Shown here in pieces: positions 1 to 4,557 of a DNA stretch of 8,559 nt; within the stretch, counting starts at the first letter, position 1; each line of letters begins with the position of its first letter. A program made the translations under genes and the position numbers. The DNA comes from RGIG6291 sp964602275 (GTDB lineage: Bacteria > Bacillota > Clostridia > TANB77 > UBA1234), in the NCBI GenBank assembly GCA_964602275.1, contig CAZRQF010000041.1:1-8559 (forward strand), in the 5' to 3' direction. Under the pieces are notes generated by a model that made no database searches, was not told where the DNA came from, and saw only the letters and a list, made by a program, of their open reading frames with translations.

Positions 1-243
1 GCAGCAGCTAAACCAGTTGCTAAAAAAGCAGCAGCTAAACCAGTTGCTAAAAAAGCAGCAGCTAAACCAGTTGCTAAAAAAGCAGCAGCTAAACCAGTTG
101 CTAAAAAAGCAGCAGCTAAACCAGTTGCTAAAAAAGTAGCAGCTAAACCAGTTGCTAAAAAAGCAGCAGCTAAACCAGTTGCTAAAAAAGCAGCAGCTAA
201 ACCAGTTGCTAAAAAAGCAGCAGCTAAACCAGTTGCTAAAAAA
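1..243 (+). repeat. Tandem array of nine 27-bp units inside a coding region
   Basis: The unit begins GCAGCAGCTAAACC and ends GTTGCTAAAAAA, is 27 bp (nine codons), and is repeated head to tail nine times. The array begins at the window edge, so more copies may lie upstream. Eight copies are identical base for base. Copy six differs by one transition (GCA to GTA at 136-138), changing an alanine to valine. Because the unit is a multiple of three, copy-number change keeps the reading frame. Identity at third codon positions points to recent expansion or homogenisation rather than protein-level selection alone. Confidence 0.97.
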
Positions 244-273
244 GCAGTAGCTAAAAAAACTACAAAAAAATAA
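1..273 (+). CDS. C-terminal part of a Lys/Ala/Pro-rich repeat protein, histone H1-like tail (5' end outside window)
   Basis: The frame is open from the first base to a TAA at 271-273, giving the last 90 residues of a protein whose start lies outside the window. The visible part is nine copies of the nonapeptide AAAKPVAKK followed by a short tail ending in AVAKKTTKK. Such strongly basic, proline-spaced alanine/lysine tails are known from eukaryotic histone H1 and from bacterial nucleoid proteins (H1-like proteins, HU proteins with extended tails), where they bind DNA or RNA electrostatically. That role is an inference here, because the folded domain is not visible; a ribosomal or other RNA-binding protein with a basic tail is equally possible. 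The competing +2 frame is stopped at 137-139 and the +3 frame has a stop in every repeat, so this frame is well supported. A terminator follows 13 bases after the stop. Confidence 0.85.
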   Translation, partial: AAAKPVAKKAAAKPVAKKAAAKPVAKKAAAKPVAKKAAAKPVAKKVAAKPVAKKAAAKPVAKKAAAKPVAKKAAAKPVAKKAVAKKTTKK

Positions 274-286
274 ATTCGAAATTTAA

Positions 287-319
287 AAGGATGGTTAATT
301 AAAACCATCCTTCTTTTTT
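287..319 (+). terminator. Rho-independent terminator, probably bidirectional
   Basis: The stem AAGGATGGTT (287-296) pairs perfectly with AACCATCCTT (303-312) around the loop AATTAA. A run of six T follows at 314-319 for the plus strand. On the minus strand the same hairpin is followed by TTTTAAATTT, so it can also end the MarR transcript, whose stop codon (318-320) abuts it. It separates two convergent genes. Confidence 0.9.
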
Positions 320-734
320 AATCGTTTATATTTTCAATCATCCTATTTAAGTAGTCTTCAAATTGTTTTTTATCTTTTCTATTAAAACCTTTAAATAATT
401 TTTCGTCGATTTCTCTTAATATTCTTTTGCATTGCACAGCAGCAAGCTTTCCTTCTTTTGTTATGTATATTCTTTTATATTTTAAGTTGTCTTCGTCAAT
501 TGTTCTTTCAATGTAATTACTTTTTTCAAGTTTATCTAATCTTTCGCTCATTGAAGAATACTTAATGCCAACAAGCGTTGCCAAATCTTTTTGTGTGCAG
601 CCATCATTTTCTTTTATTAGCAATAATAGTTGTGCTTGTGCTTTAACAATGCCGTACTTTTGTAGTCTGTTTTCCACTTTAGCATAGCAACATTGCGTAA
701 TCTCTCTAAAATATTCATTAACTTCTCTATCCAT
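318..734 (-). CDS. MarR-family winged-helix transcriptional regulator
   Basis: A 138-residue protein of typical MarR length. An N-terminal dimerisation helix region (about 1-30) precedes a winged helix-turn-helix (about 33-95). In it, CTQKDLATLVGIKYSSMSERLDKLEK (46-71) contains the turn and recognition helix, and the basic wing lies near 77-90 ending in KRIYITKEGK. A C-terminal dimerisation helix follows. Members bind palindromic operators as dimers and usually release DNA on binding a small ligand or on cysteine oxidation. Cysteines sit at 15, 16, 46 and 102, but whether they sense redox is unknown. I chose the ATG at 734 because AGGGAG lies 8 bases upstream of it; a GTG nine bases further upstream overlaps that ribosome binding site. 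The gene lies 36 bp downstream of tadA and has its own promoter with an overlapping palindrome, indicating autoregulation. No efflux or detoxification gene is adjacent, so the target pathway is unknown. Confidence 0.9.
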   Translation of the reverse strand: MDREVNEYFREITQCCYAKVENRLQKYGIVKAQAQLLLLIKENDGCTQKDLATLVGIKYSSMSERLDKLEKSNYIERTIDEDNLKYKRIYITKEGKLAAVQCKRILREIDEKLFKGFNRKDKKQFEDYLNRMIENIND

Positions 735-762
735 ATAAATCACTCCCTTCGTTACCTCACCG

Positions 763-774
763 TTAGTATACTAA
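763..774. promoter_or_regulatory. Perfect 12-bp palindrome TTAGTATACTAA, probable MarR operator
   Basis: TTAGTATACTAA is its own reverse complement with no mismatch. It covers the whole -10 box of the marR promoter and also the tadA stop codon (771-773). A dimer bound here would block RNA polymerase. MarR-family proteins characteristically bind such palindromes over their own promoters. That this protein binds this site is an inference from position and symmetry. Confidence 0.7.
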
Positions 775-793
775 TTATTCGCTATGTTGTCAA
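765..793 (-). promoter_or_regulatory. Consensus sigma-A promoter of the MarR-family gene, inside the 3' end of tadA
   Basis: Read on the minus strand, a perfect -35 box TTGACA (793-788) and a -10 box TATACT (770-765) are separated by exactly 17 bases. Initiation would fall near 758, giving a leader of about 24 bases containing the ribosome binding site. The -35 box and most of the spacer lie within the last codons of tadA, so marR can be expressed independently of the gene upstream. Confidence 0.85.
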
Positions 794-1250
794 GTTTCTT
801 ACGCTTTTCTCTTAAATTTTTAAAAAAATCTTGCATAATCTTCTTGCACTCATTTTGCAATATACCCACCCCATAATTCACTTTATGATTATATGTATAG
901 TCATCAAACAAATTTATTTTCGACATAACTGCACCGCTTCTTGGCTCAAGTGCACCTATGTACACATTTTTTATTCTAGCATTTAATATAGCTCCCGCAC
1001 ACATGGCACACGGCTCGAGAGTAACATACATATCGCAACCGTCAAGTCGCCATGTATCTAGTTTTTTGCACGCTTTTTGAATTGCCAAAATTTCGGCATG
1101 TGCACATGATTGCTTTTTTATTTCCCTTAAATTATGTGCTTTAGCAATTACTTTATCATCTTTTACAATAATAGCTCCTATTGGAACTTCTTCTTTCTCA
1201 TAAGCTTTTCTTGCTTCTTTAAGAGCAAGCTTCATATATTTAATATCCAT
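771..1250 (-). CDS. tadA: tRNA(Arg)-specific adenosine-34 deaminase TadA
   Basis: A 159-residue zinc-dependent cytidine/deoxycytidylate-deaminase-fold enzyme, the usual bacterial TadA length. It deaminates A34 of tRNA-Arg(ACG) to inosine so that one tRNA reads CGU, CGC and CGA. The catalytic signature is complete: HAE at 51-53 (zinc ligand His51, proton-shuttle Glu53) and PCAMC at 80-84 (zinc ligands Cys81 and Cys84). The N-terminal EVPIGAIIV and the N40 in KAHNLRE also match the family. The start at 1250 gives MDIKYMKLAL, which aligns with TadA N-termini; a GTG three codons upstream overlaps the weak GAGTGA ribosome binding site and is less likely. No good promoter is seen in the 50 bp between it and tRNA-Arg(CCT), so readthrough from the tRNA promoter is plausible. 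Its predicted substrate tRNA is encoded about 225 bp away on the other strand. Confidence 0.95.
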   Translation of the reverse strand: MDIKYMKLALKEARKAYEKEEVPIGAIIVKDDKVIAKAHNLREIKKQSCAHAEILAIQKACKKLDTWRLDGCDMYVTLEPCAMCAGAILNARIKNVYIGALEPRSGAVMSKINLFDDYTYNHKVNYGVGILQNECKKIMQDFFKNLREKRKKLDNIANN

Positions 1251-1300
1251 AAAAATCACTCACAATAATCTATTGTACTTTTTTTCGTAAAACAAAAAAA

Positions 1301-1377
1301 TGGTGCACCCGAGAGGAGTCGAACCTCCGACCTCTCCCTTAGGAGGGGAGCGCTCTATCCAACTGAGCTACGGATGC
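1301..1377 (-). tRNA. tRNA-Arg, anticodon CCT (decodes AGG)
   Basis: The 77-nt cloverleaf folds completely. The acceptor stem is GCATCCG/CGGGTGC with discriminator A and encoded CCA; the D-arm stem is GCTC/GAGC; the anticodon stem CTCCC/GGGAG carries the loop CTCCTAA; and the T arm is GGAGG/CCTCT with loop TTCGACT. The anticodon CCT is at 1343-1341. Only T-rich sequence without a clear GC hairpin follows it, so the transcript may continue into tadA. Confidence 0.97.
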
Positions 1378-1398
1378 ATCTTTAAAGAATTTACACAC

Positions 1399-1427
1399 AT
1401 TATATTAGAAAATCAATCTTTTTTCAA
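1399..1427 (-). promoter_or_regulatory. Promoter of tRNA-Arg(CCT)
   Basis: On the minus strand TTGAAA (1427-1422) and a perfect TATAAT (1404-1399) are spaced by 17 bases. Initiation would be near 1392, about 15 bases before the mature tRNA 5' end. It is back to back with the promoter of the other tRNA-Arg gene. Confidence 0.8.
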
Positions 1428-1435
1428 TAATTTAC

Positions 1436-1463
1436 TTGAATTTTTACAAAATACTAGTATAAT
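1436..1463 (+). promoter_or_regulatory. Promoter of tRNA-Arg(ACG)
   Basis: TTGAAT (1436-1441) and a perfect TATAAT (1458-1463) are spaced by 16 bases. Initiation would be near 1470, leaving only about six bases to be trimmed from the tRNA 5' end at 1476. Confidence 0.8.
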
Positions 1464-1475
1464 ATTCTAGTAGAT

Positions 1476-1552
<77 letters not shown>

Positions 1553-1580
1553 AAGACCGCATGAAACATGCGGTCTTTTT
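1553..1580 (+). terminator. Rho-independent terminator of tRNA-Arg(ACG)
   Basis: The perfect stem AAGACCGCATG (1553-1563) pairs with CATGCGGTCTT (1567-1577) around an AAA loop and is followed by T residues to 1580. It starts directly after the tRNA CCA. In the opposite direction only three T follow, so it is a weaker end for the antitoxin transcript. Confidence 0.92.
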
Positions 1581-1586
1581 CAAATT

Positions 1587-1835
1587 TTATTCTAATTCTT
1601 CTATTGTTTTCTTCACCACTTTGCCTTTCTCAATTTGCTTAAGTGACTTGTCAATTTTGCCTAAATATTCTTGATTTTTTTGCATCTTCAAAAACTCATT
1701 ATATTGTTCAAGACTTATTAAAACAACATTTTTTTCGTCTTTTCTCGTCACTATTACAGCCTCATTTTCATCCGTAGCCTTATCGCAATAATCTTTTAAT
1801 TTACTTCTAATTGTTGAATAATTAACAGCTAACAT
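1587..1835 (-). CDS. Orphan type II antitoxin, Phd/YefM family
   Basis: An 82-residue protein of normal length for the family. The N-terminal half (MLAVNYSTIRSKLKDYCDKA onward, including AVIVTRKDEKNVVLISLEQYNEF) is the Phd/YefM fold that dimerises and binds DNA. The acidic/basic C-terminal tail (about 55-82, ending TIEELE) is the part that normally wraps and neutralises a RelE/YoeB- or Doc-type toxin. The ATG at 1835 has a strong GGAGGGG ribosome binding site. In the usual order the toxin follows immediately downstream. Here only 34 bases separate the stop from the tRNA-Arg(ACG) gene on the other strand, and no toxin-like reading frame is present on either side. It is therefore an orphan that may have lost its toxin, neutralise one encoded elsewhere, or act as a stand-alone repressor. 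The family call is secure; the partner is unknown. Confidence 0.88.
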   Translation of the reverse strand: MLAVNYSTIRSKLKDYCDKATDENEAVIVTRKDEKNVVLISLEQYNEFLKMQKNQEYLGKIDKSLKQIEKGKVVKKTIEELE

Positions 1836-1856
1836 ATAATCCCCTCCGTTTCTTAT

Positions 1857-1909
1857 ATTGTACCATTTTTTGTACTTTTTATTGTACCATATTATTATAT
1901 GTAAGTCAA
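1857..1909 (-). promoter_or_regulatory. Antitoxin promoter with three TTGTAC elements phased at 12 bp (probable operator)
   Basis: On the minus strand TTGACT (1909-1904) and TACAAT (1886-1881) are spaced by 17 bases. In plus-strand letters, TTGTAC occurs at 1858-1863, 1870-1875 and 1882-1887, exactly 12 bp apart; the outer two copies extend to ATTGTACCAT. One copy overlaps the -10 box and the others lie over the start region. From memory, the E. coli YefM-YoeB operator also uses TGTACA-core elements at about one helical-turn spacing, so this is very probably the autoregulatory operator of the antitoxin. Confidence 0.75.
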
Positions 1910-1939
1910 TTGTTTTTATGCACCATATTTTTTTATATT
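1910..1939 (+). promoter_or_regulatory. Possible promoter of the htrA-type gene
   Basis: TTGTTT (1910-1915) and TATATT (1934-1939) are spaced by 18 bases, which would place initiation near 1946 with a leader of about 50 bases. The match is only moderate in very AT-rich DNA, so this is tentative. The -35 box would abut the -35 box of the divergent antitoxin promoter. Confidence 0.3.
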
Positions 1940-1955
1940 ACTTGCAGTATATTTA

Positions 1956-1968
1956 TCCAATAATTGGA
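1956..1968. promoter_or_regulatory. Perfect inverted repeat TCCAATAATTGGA in the htrA leader
   Basis: TCCAAT and ATTGGA flank a central A, giving six perfectly paired positions on each side. It lies between the proposed promoter and the ribosome binding site of the protease gene, a place where a repressor could act. Nothing identifies the binding protein, and short palindromes arise easily in AT-rich DNA. Confidence 0.35.
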
Positions 1969-1995
1969 AACAATCTTTTATATTGGAGGTGTACT

Positions 1996-3123
1996 ATGCA
2001 TTCTTTTAACTATAAAAGCTTATGGTGGTTATCTTTATTTGTAGTGATTTTAACTGTTGTTTCAACTTATTTTTGTATTAATTTTTTGTACGGTGATGTT
2101 TCTTCAGCTGAAGACTTCACTTTGCAAGATGATGTTCAAAGATTAGACTTCGTAACCGAAACTCCTACATTTTTAGATAATGCCGAATTATCTATTCCAA
2201 TGATTATAAGCAATTCTATGGATAGTATTGTTGGCATCAGCGTTTTAGAGCCGAATAATGATAGTATTTTCGATTTAAATGTTACACAAAAATGGGGAAT
2301 TGGCACAGGCGTCATCGTTTCTGAAAATGGCTATATTTTGACTAACCAACACCTTGCAAGCAGAGTTAACTCGATAGTCTACGTAACCTTAAATAACGGA
2401 AAAAGCGTTCAAGGCAAAGTTATTTGGAACGAAAAAAACATTGATTTAGCAATTGTTAAAATAAATGAAACTAATCTTACTCCTATTTTACTCGGCGATT
2501 CCGATGAAATTGTTGTCGGCGAAGAAGTTATAGCTATTGGTAATCCACTTGGAATGGAGTTTCAACGCTCTGCCACAAAAGGCATTGTAAGCGGTATAAA
2601 TAGAACCTTAAAAATTGAAGATGATGTTTCAAGTGTTATTATGGAAGACCTTATTCAAACTGATGCTAGCATAAATACTGGAAATAGTGGTGGACCTTTG
2701 ATTAATTTAAACGGAGAGATAATTGGCATCAACACCGTTAAAATTTCTAGTGCCGAAGGCATTGGATTTGCCGTACCTATAAATGTTGTCAAACCTATTA
2801 TTGAAAAATTAATTTCAAACAACAAATTTTCAGAAGCTTATCTTGGATTATATGCATACGATAATACTATTTTGGCTTATACCAATTCTAATTATAATGA
2901 TATCGATGGTATTTATGTTGCAAATGTTACCCAAAATAGCCCTGCCGAAAAAGCCGGAATAAAAGTAGGCGATATAATTACGAAAATCGATAATCACAAA
3001 TTTACAAAAATGATGGAACTACGCAAATATTTGTATTCAAAAAATCCAGGCGAAAAAATAGTGCTCTCAATTGCAAGAAATAATTCTTCCTATGATTTTA
3101 CTGTAACATTGATTGAAAAATAA
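1996..3123 (+). CDS. Membrane-anchored HtrA/DegP-type serine protease with PDZ domain
   Basis: A 375-residue protein. An N-terminal membrane segment (about 9-32) is preceded by short positive residues, so the catalytic part is outside the membrane as in HtrA/HtrB/YyxA of Firmicutes. The trypsin-like domain (about 70-275) carries the full triad: His119 in TNQHLAS, Asp150 in NIDLAIVK and Ser231 in GNSGGPL. A single PDZ domain (about 280-375) includes NSPAEKAGIKVGDIITKID, which binds C-termini of unfolded substrates. The family degrades or refolds misfolded secreted proteins under envelope stress. I chose the ATG at 1996 because GGAGG stands six bases upstream. The frame is open back to 1858, but that extension would run through the antitoxin promoter and lacks a ribosome binding site. 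It is monocistronic, with its own terminator. A 13-bp inverted repeat in the leader may be regulatory. Confidence 0.93.
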   Translation: MHSFNYKSLWWLSLFVVILTVVSTYFCINFLYGDVSSAEDFTLQDDVQRLDFVTETPTFLDNAELSIPMIISNSMDSIVGISVLEPNNDSIFDLNVTQKWGIGTGVIVSENGYILTNQHLASRVNSIVYVTLNNGKSVQGKVIWNEKNIDLAIVKINETNLTPILLGDSDEIVVGEEVIAIGNPLGMEFQRSATKGIVSGINRTLKIEDDVSSVIMEDLIQTDASINTGNSGGPLINLNGEIIGINTVKISSAEGIGFAVPINVVKPIIEKLISNNKFSEAYLGLYAYDNTILAYTNSNYNDIDGIYVANVTQNSPAEKAGIKVGDIITKIDNHKFTKMMELRKYLYSKNPGEKIVLSIARNNSSYDFTVTLIEK

Positions 3124-3164
3124 AGATAATTAATCCATACACAGTATTATGCCATTAATATAAA

Positions 3165-3212
3165 AAAACTGTCGATAAATTCATAAATTTGAAATCGACA
3201 GTTTTCTTAATT
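3165..3212. terminator. Bidirectional terminator after the htrA-type gene
   Basis: The stem AAAACTGTCGAT (3165-3176) pairs perfectly with ATCGACAGTTTT (3194-3205), with a T-rich tail TTTTCTTAATTTT on the plus strand. Read on the minus strand the hairpin is followed by seven T, an even better terminator. The strength of the minus-strand side suggests that some minus-strand transcript ends here. Confidence 0.85.
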
Positions 3213-3215
3213 TTA

Positions 3216-3317
3216 TCAATATAACTCAATATTTAATACAATTTTTTCATTATCTTCCCTTTTAAAATAATATAAATATCCGTCAATATTAGTTACTTCA
3301 AATCTCACACAAAACAT
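3216..3317 (-). CDS. Doubtful 33-residue reading frame between htrA and the HD-GYP gene
   Basis: An ATG at 3317 opens a 33-codon frame reading MFCVRFEVTNIDGYLYYF and ending in NIELY, with stop TGA at 3216-3218. The composition (hydrophobic/acidic alternation, no rare-residue runs) looks protein-like, and a strong minus-strand terminator lies just downstream. Against it, there is no recognisable ribosome binding site, no convincing minus-strand promoter, and an in-frame stop lies just upstream. It could be a small gene, the decayed remnant of a longer one, or chance. I do not recognise a family. Confidence 0.22.
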   Translation of the reverse strand: MFCVRFEVTNIDGYLYYFKREDNEKIVLNIELY

Positions 3318-3346
3318 TATTTTTCGCTATTTGGTCAAGAGAGAAA

Positions 3347-3374
3347 TTGACAAATTCTATCATTATGATAAAAT
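3347..3374 (+). promoter_or_regulatory. Promoter of the HD-GYP response-regulator gene
   Basis: A perfect -35 box TTGACA (3347-3352) and a -10 box TAAAAT (3369-3374) are spaced by 16 bases. The -10 box is preceded by TGA (3366-3368), the extended -10 signature. Initiation would be near 3381, just before the ribosome binding site at 3387. Confidence 0.75.
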
Positions 3375-3399
3375 CTTTTTATGAACAGGAGGGAAAATT

Positions 3400-4467
3400 T
3401 TGAGATTAAAAGATAATGTACAAAAACAAGATTATAAAATCATGGCAATTGATGATGAACAAGGTATTATTGACTCTCTAGGAATTTGCCTAAGTAACTA
3501 CCATTTTACTGGTTATACAAATCCTCTTGAAGCAATTGAAGCTTTAAAAAAAGAACATTTTGATTTGCTTTTATTAGACTTTTTAATGATGCCACTTCAC
3601 GGTGACCAAGTAGTCGAAAAGATTAGAGAATTTGACTCGGACTTATACATTTTACTATTAACTGGTCACAAAGATTTAGCACCACCACTTGAAACCATCA
3701 AAAGATTAGATATTCAAGGGTATTGTGAAAAGTCAGATAAATTTGACCAACTATTGCTACTTATAGAATCAGGGCTTAAATCAGTATCGCAAATGCGAAT
3801 TATAAAAGAAATAAACGATAAATTAGATACTGCATATTCCGAACTAAAAGAAGCCTATCGTGGCACAGTAGAATCTCTAAGGCTCGCAGTTGATGCGAAA
3901 GATAGCTATACAAAAAATCATTCTGACCGTGTTTCATACTATTCTGTTTTAATCGGTAAAAAATTAGGATTATCTCAAGAAGATTTAGAAACTCTTAAAG
4001 ACGGTGCACTATTCCACGATATAGGAAAAATCGGAATTCCAGATGCTATATTGCAAAAACCAGGAAAGCTTACAGATAACGAGTATGACGACATTAAAAA
4101 CCATCCTTCTATTGGAGCAAAAATATTAGCACCAGCAAAAATTTTTGGTGGCATAATAGACATTGTAAAATATCATCACGAAAGATTTGACGGAAAAGGC
4201 TATCCATCTTCTTTAAAAGGCGAAGAAATACCGCTCTTAGCTAGAATAGTTTGTGTCGCTGACTCATTTGATGCTATGACATCAGATAGAAGTTATCGTC
4301 CAAGATTTACGCTTCTAAAAGCATTAGACGAACTTGAAAATGGAAAAGGCACTCAATTCGACCCAAGAGTTGTTGATGCTTTCATACTCGCAATAAAAGA
4401 AAATAAAAATTATGTTGAACAAGACCTTGGCATAGATTTTATACTAAGAAAAGATGATACTTTATAA
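3400..4467 (+). CDS. Response regulator with receiver and HD-GYP domain, probable cyclic-di-GMP phosphodiesterase
   Basis: A 355-residue two-domain protein. The receiver (about 12-128) has the acidic pair Asp18/Asp19, phosphoacceptor Asp60 in LLLDFLMMP, Thr88 and Lys111. A helical linker (about 128-160) leads to an HD-GYP domain (about 155-345). That domain shows the family metal and active-site motifs: NHSDRVS with His174, HDIGKIGIPD at 206-215, HH at 259-260 and DGKGYP at 264-269, then ADSFDAMTSDRSYR (287-300). HD-GYP enzymes hydrolyse cyclic-di-GMP to pGpG or GMP, so phosphorylation by a sensor kinase probably controls second-messenger levels. All key residues are present, but activity on c-di-GMP is inferred from family. 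Translation starts at TTG (3400), supported by AGGAGGG six bases upstream; no better ATG exists before residue 15, which would cut into the receiver. No histidine kinase gene is adjacent, so it is an orphan regulator. It has its own promoter. Confidence 0.93.
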   Translation: MRLKDNVQKQDYKIMAIDDEQGIIDSLGICLSNYHFTGYTNPLEAIEALKKEHFDLLLLDFLMMPLHGDQVVEKIREFDSDLYILLLTGHKDLAPPLETIKRLDIQGYCEKSDKFDQLLLLIESGLKSVSQMRIIKEINDKLDTAYSELKEAYRGTVESLRLAVDAKDSYTKNHSDRVSYYSVLIGKKLGLSQEDLETLKDGALFHDIGKIGIPDAILQKPGKLTDNEYDDIKNHPSIGAKILAPAKIFGGIIDIVKYHHERFDGKGYPSSLKGEEIPLLARIVCVADSFDAMTSDRSYRPRFTLLKALDELENGKGTQFDPRVVDAFILAIKENKNYVEQDLGIDFILRKDDTL

Positions 4468-4516
4468 TAAAATTTTAAAATAGCCTAAAAACTTATTATT
4501 ACAAAAAAGCATAAAA

Positions 4517-4555
4517 GAGTGTGACTTTTTAAAATAGTCACACTCCTTTTATTTT
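4517..4555. terminator. Bidirectional terminator between the convergent HD-GYP and leuS genes
   Basis: The stem GAGTGTGACT (4517-4526) pairs perfectly with AGTCACACTC (4536-4545) around a nine-base AT loop. TTTTATTTTT follows on the plus strand after one C. On the minus strand the hairpin is followed by TTTTATG, so it can also end the leuS transcript, whose stop is at 4558-4560. Confidence 0.88.
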
Positions 4556-4557
4556 TC

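Noticed and set aside
1..243. The 27-bp repeats as a CRISPR array or intergenic minisatellite
   Set aside because: The units are directly contiguous with no spacers and are an exact multiple of codons within an open frame ending in a terminator.
1..250. Alternative +2 reading of the repeat array (QQLNQLLKK) as the coding frame
   Set aside because: It is interrupted by TAG at 137-139 in copy six and again at 248-250, while the AAAKPVAKK frame runs uninterrupted to TAA at 271 and has the composition of a known type of basic tail.
1553..1600. A cryptic toxin gene downstream of the antitoxin
   Set aside because: Only 34 bases, largely the tRNA terminator hairpin, separate the antitoxin stop from the tRNA gene; no reading frame of toxin length exists there.
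1858..1995. N-terminal extension of the HtrA-type protein
   Set aside because: The upstream frame is open but crosses the divergent antitoxin promoter and has no ribosome binding site; GGAGG at 1985 fits the ATG at 1996.
3975..4163. Minus-strand open frame inside the HD-GYP gene
   Set aside because: It is a shadow of the HD-GYP coding sequence, without promoter or ribosome binding site.
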